A DNA stretch of 64,000 nt, from NCBI RefSeq assembly GCF_000002875.2, contig NC_009406.2, positions 475,785 through 539,784 of the forward strand. Reading direction: 5' to 3'. The stretch is from Leishmania infantum JPCM5 (lineage: Eukaryota; Euglenozoa; Kinetoplastea; Trypanosomatida; Trypanosomatidae). Below, piece after piece: positions 63,826 to 64,000 of this stretch (its first letter is position 1; each line of letters opens with the position of its first letter). The position numbers were made by a program, and so were the translations under genes. The notes beneath the pieces are model-generated. The model was not told the origin of the DNA and did no database searches. It saw nothing but the letters and a program-made list of their open reading frames with translations.

Positions 63826-64000
63826 CCCCGATGATAAAAAGAATAAAGAAGCAAGTATGCTCACTCTCCTGAGCAGAGGCGCAAGGACAGAGCAGCGCAC
63901 TGGACAGCTCAAGCACGGTCCCTCACTTACCTCCGCCCACCCTCTCGAGAGGTAGAGAGGGAGAGGGGGGAGGAATAGTACAAGGGAAGAGAGAGGGAAC

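Noticed and set aside
1..64000. tRNA, rRNA, snoRNA clusters, CRISPR arrays, strand-switch region
   Set aside because: I looked for conserved tRNA T-loop/box patterns, regularly spaced short repeats and a change of coding strand and found none; a covariance-model scan would be needed to exclude small RNAs.

Overview
The window looks like one directional gene cluster from a kinetoplastid, most likely Leishmania (subgenus Leishmania). Every convincing gene lies on the minus strand. The DNA is GC-rich, the genes are intronless and separated by long spacers full of polypurine and (GT)n tracts, and several starts are preceded on the minus strand by a polypyrimidine tract plus AG typical of trans-splice acceptors. 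From memory, ribonucleotide reductase small subunit and farnesyl pyrophosphate synthase both lie on Leishmania chromosome 22, which would fit, but this could not be checked. Transcription runs from 64000 towards 1. Starts were set to ATG codons; several longer open frames begin at GTG or TTG upstream of a likely splice site and were trimmed.

In transcription order: a 12-MORN-repeat protein (62245-63825); an unrecognised thioredoxin-like/TPR-like protein (60121-61356); MAK16, a ribosome-biogenesis factor (58499-59305); IFT74, an intraflagellar transport subunit (54782-56572); farnesyl pyrophosphate synthase (52360-53448); a DHHC palmitoyltransferase (47959-49143); an NDUFAF7/MidA-type methyltransferase (44331-46238); three neighbouring large coiled-coil genes between 41610 and 20499; a divergent ATG8-fold protein (13639-14787); ribonucleotide reductase small subunit (10937-12115); an unrecognised protein (7386-8558); a MORN5-like protein (4788-6026); and a large, mostly disordered protein (22-3234).

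The most unusual part is 20.5-41.6 kb. The middle gene is giant, with at least 2,776 residues visible. It carries three copies of a domain that resembles the conserved domain of flagellum attachment zone (FAZ) proteins, and long arrays of a 28-residue (84-bp) coiled-coil repeat. The gene before it has nine 42-residue (126-bp) repeats. The two genes are each broken by a block of about 100 N, and the giant gene also contains a 373-bp piece in the opposite orientation that looks like an assembly artefact. All three neighbours share a short coiled-coil motif. I infer a cluster of FAZ/cytoskeletal paralogues, possibly corresponding to T. brucei FAZ10.

Other points of interest are the ATG8-fold protein with a disordered N-terminus and an internal insertion, a pair of apparently identical 639-bp repeats (possible SIDER-type elements) 8.25 kb apart, and two perfect hairpins in spacers. 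No rRNA, tRNA, CRISPR or intact transposon was seen.
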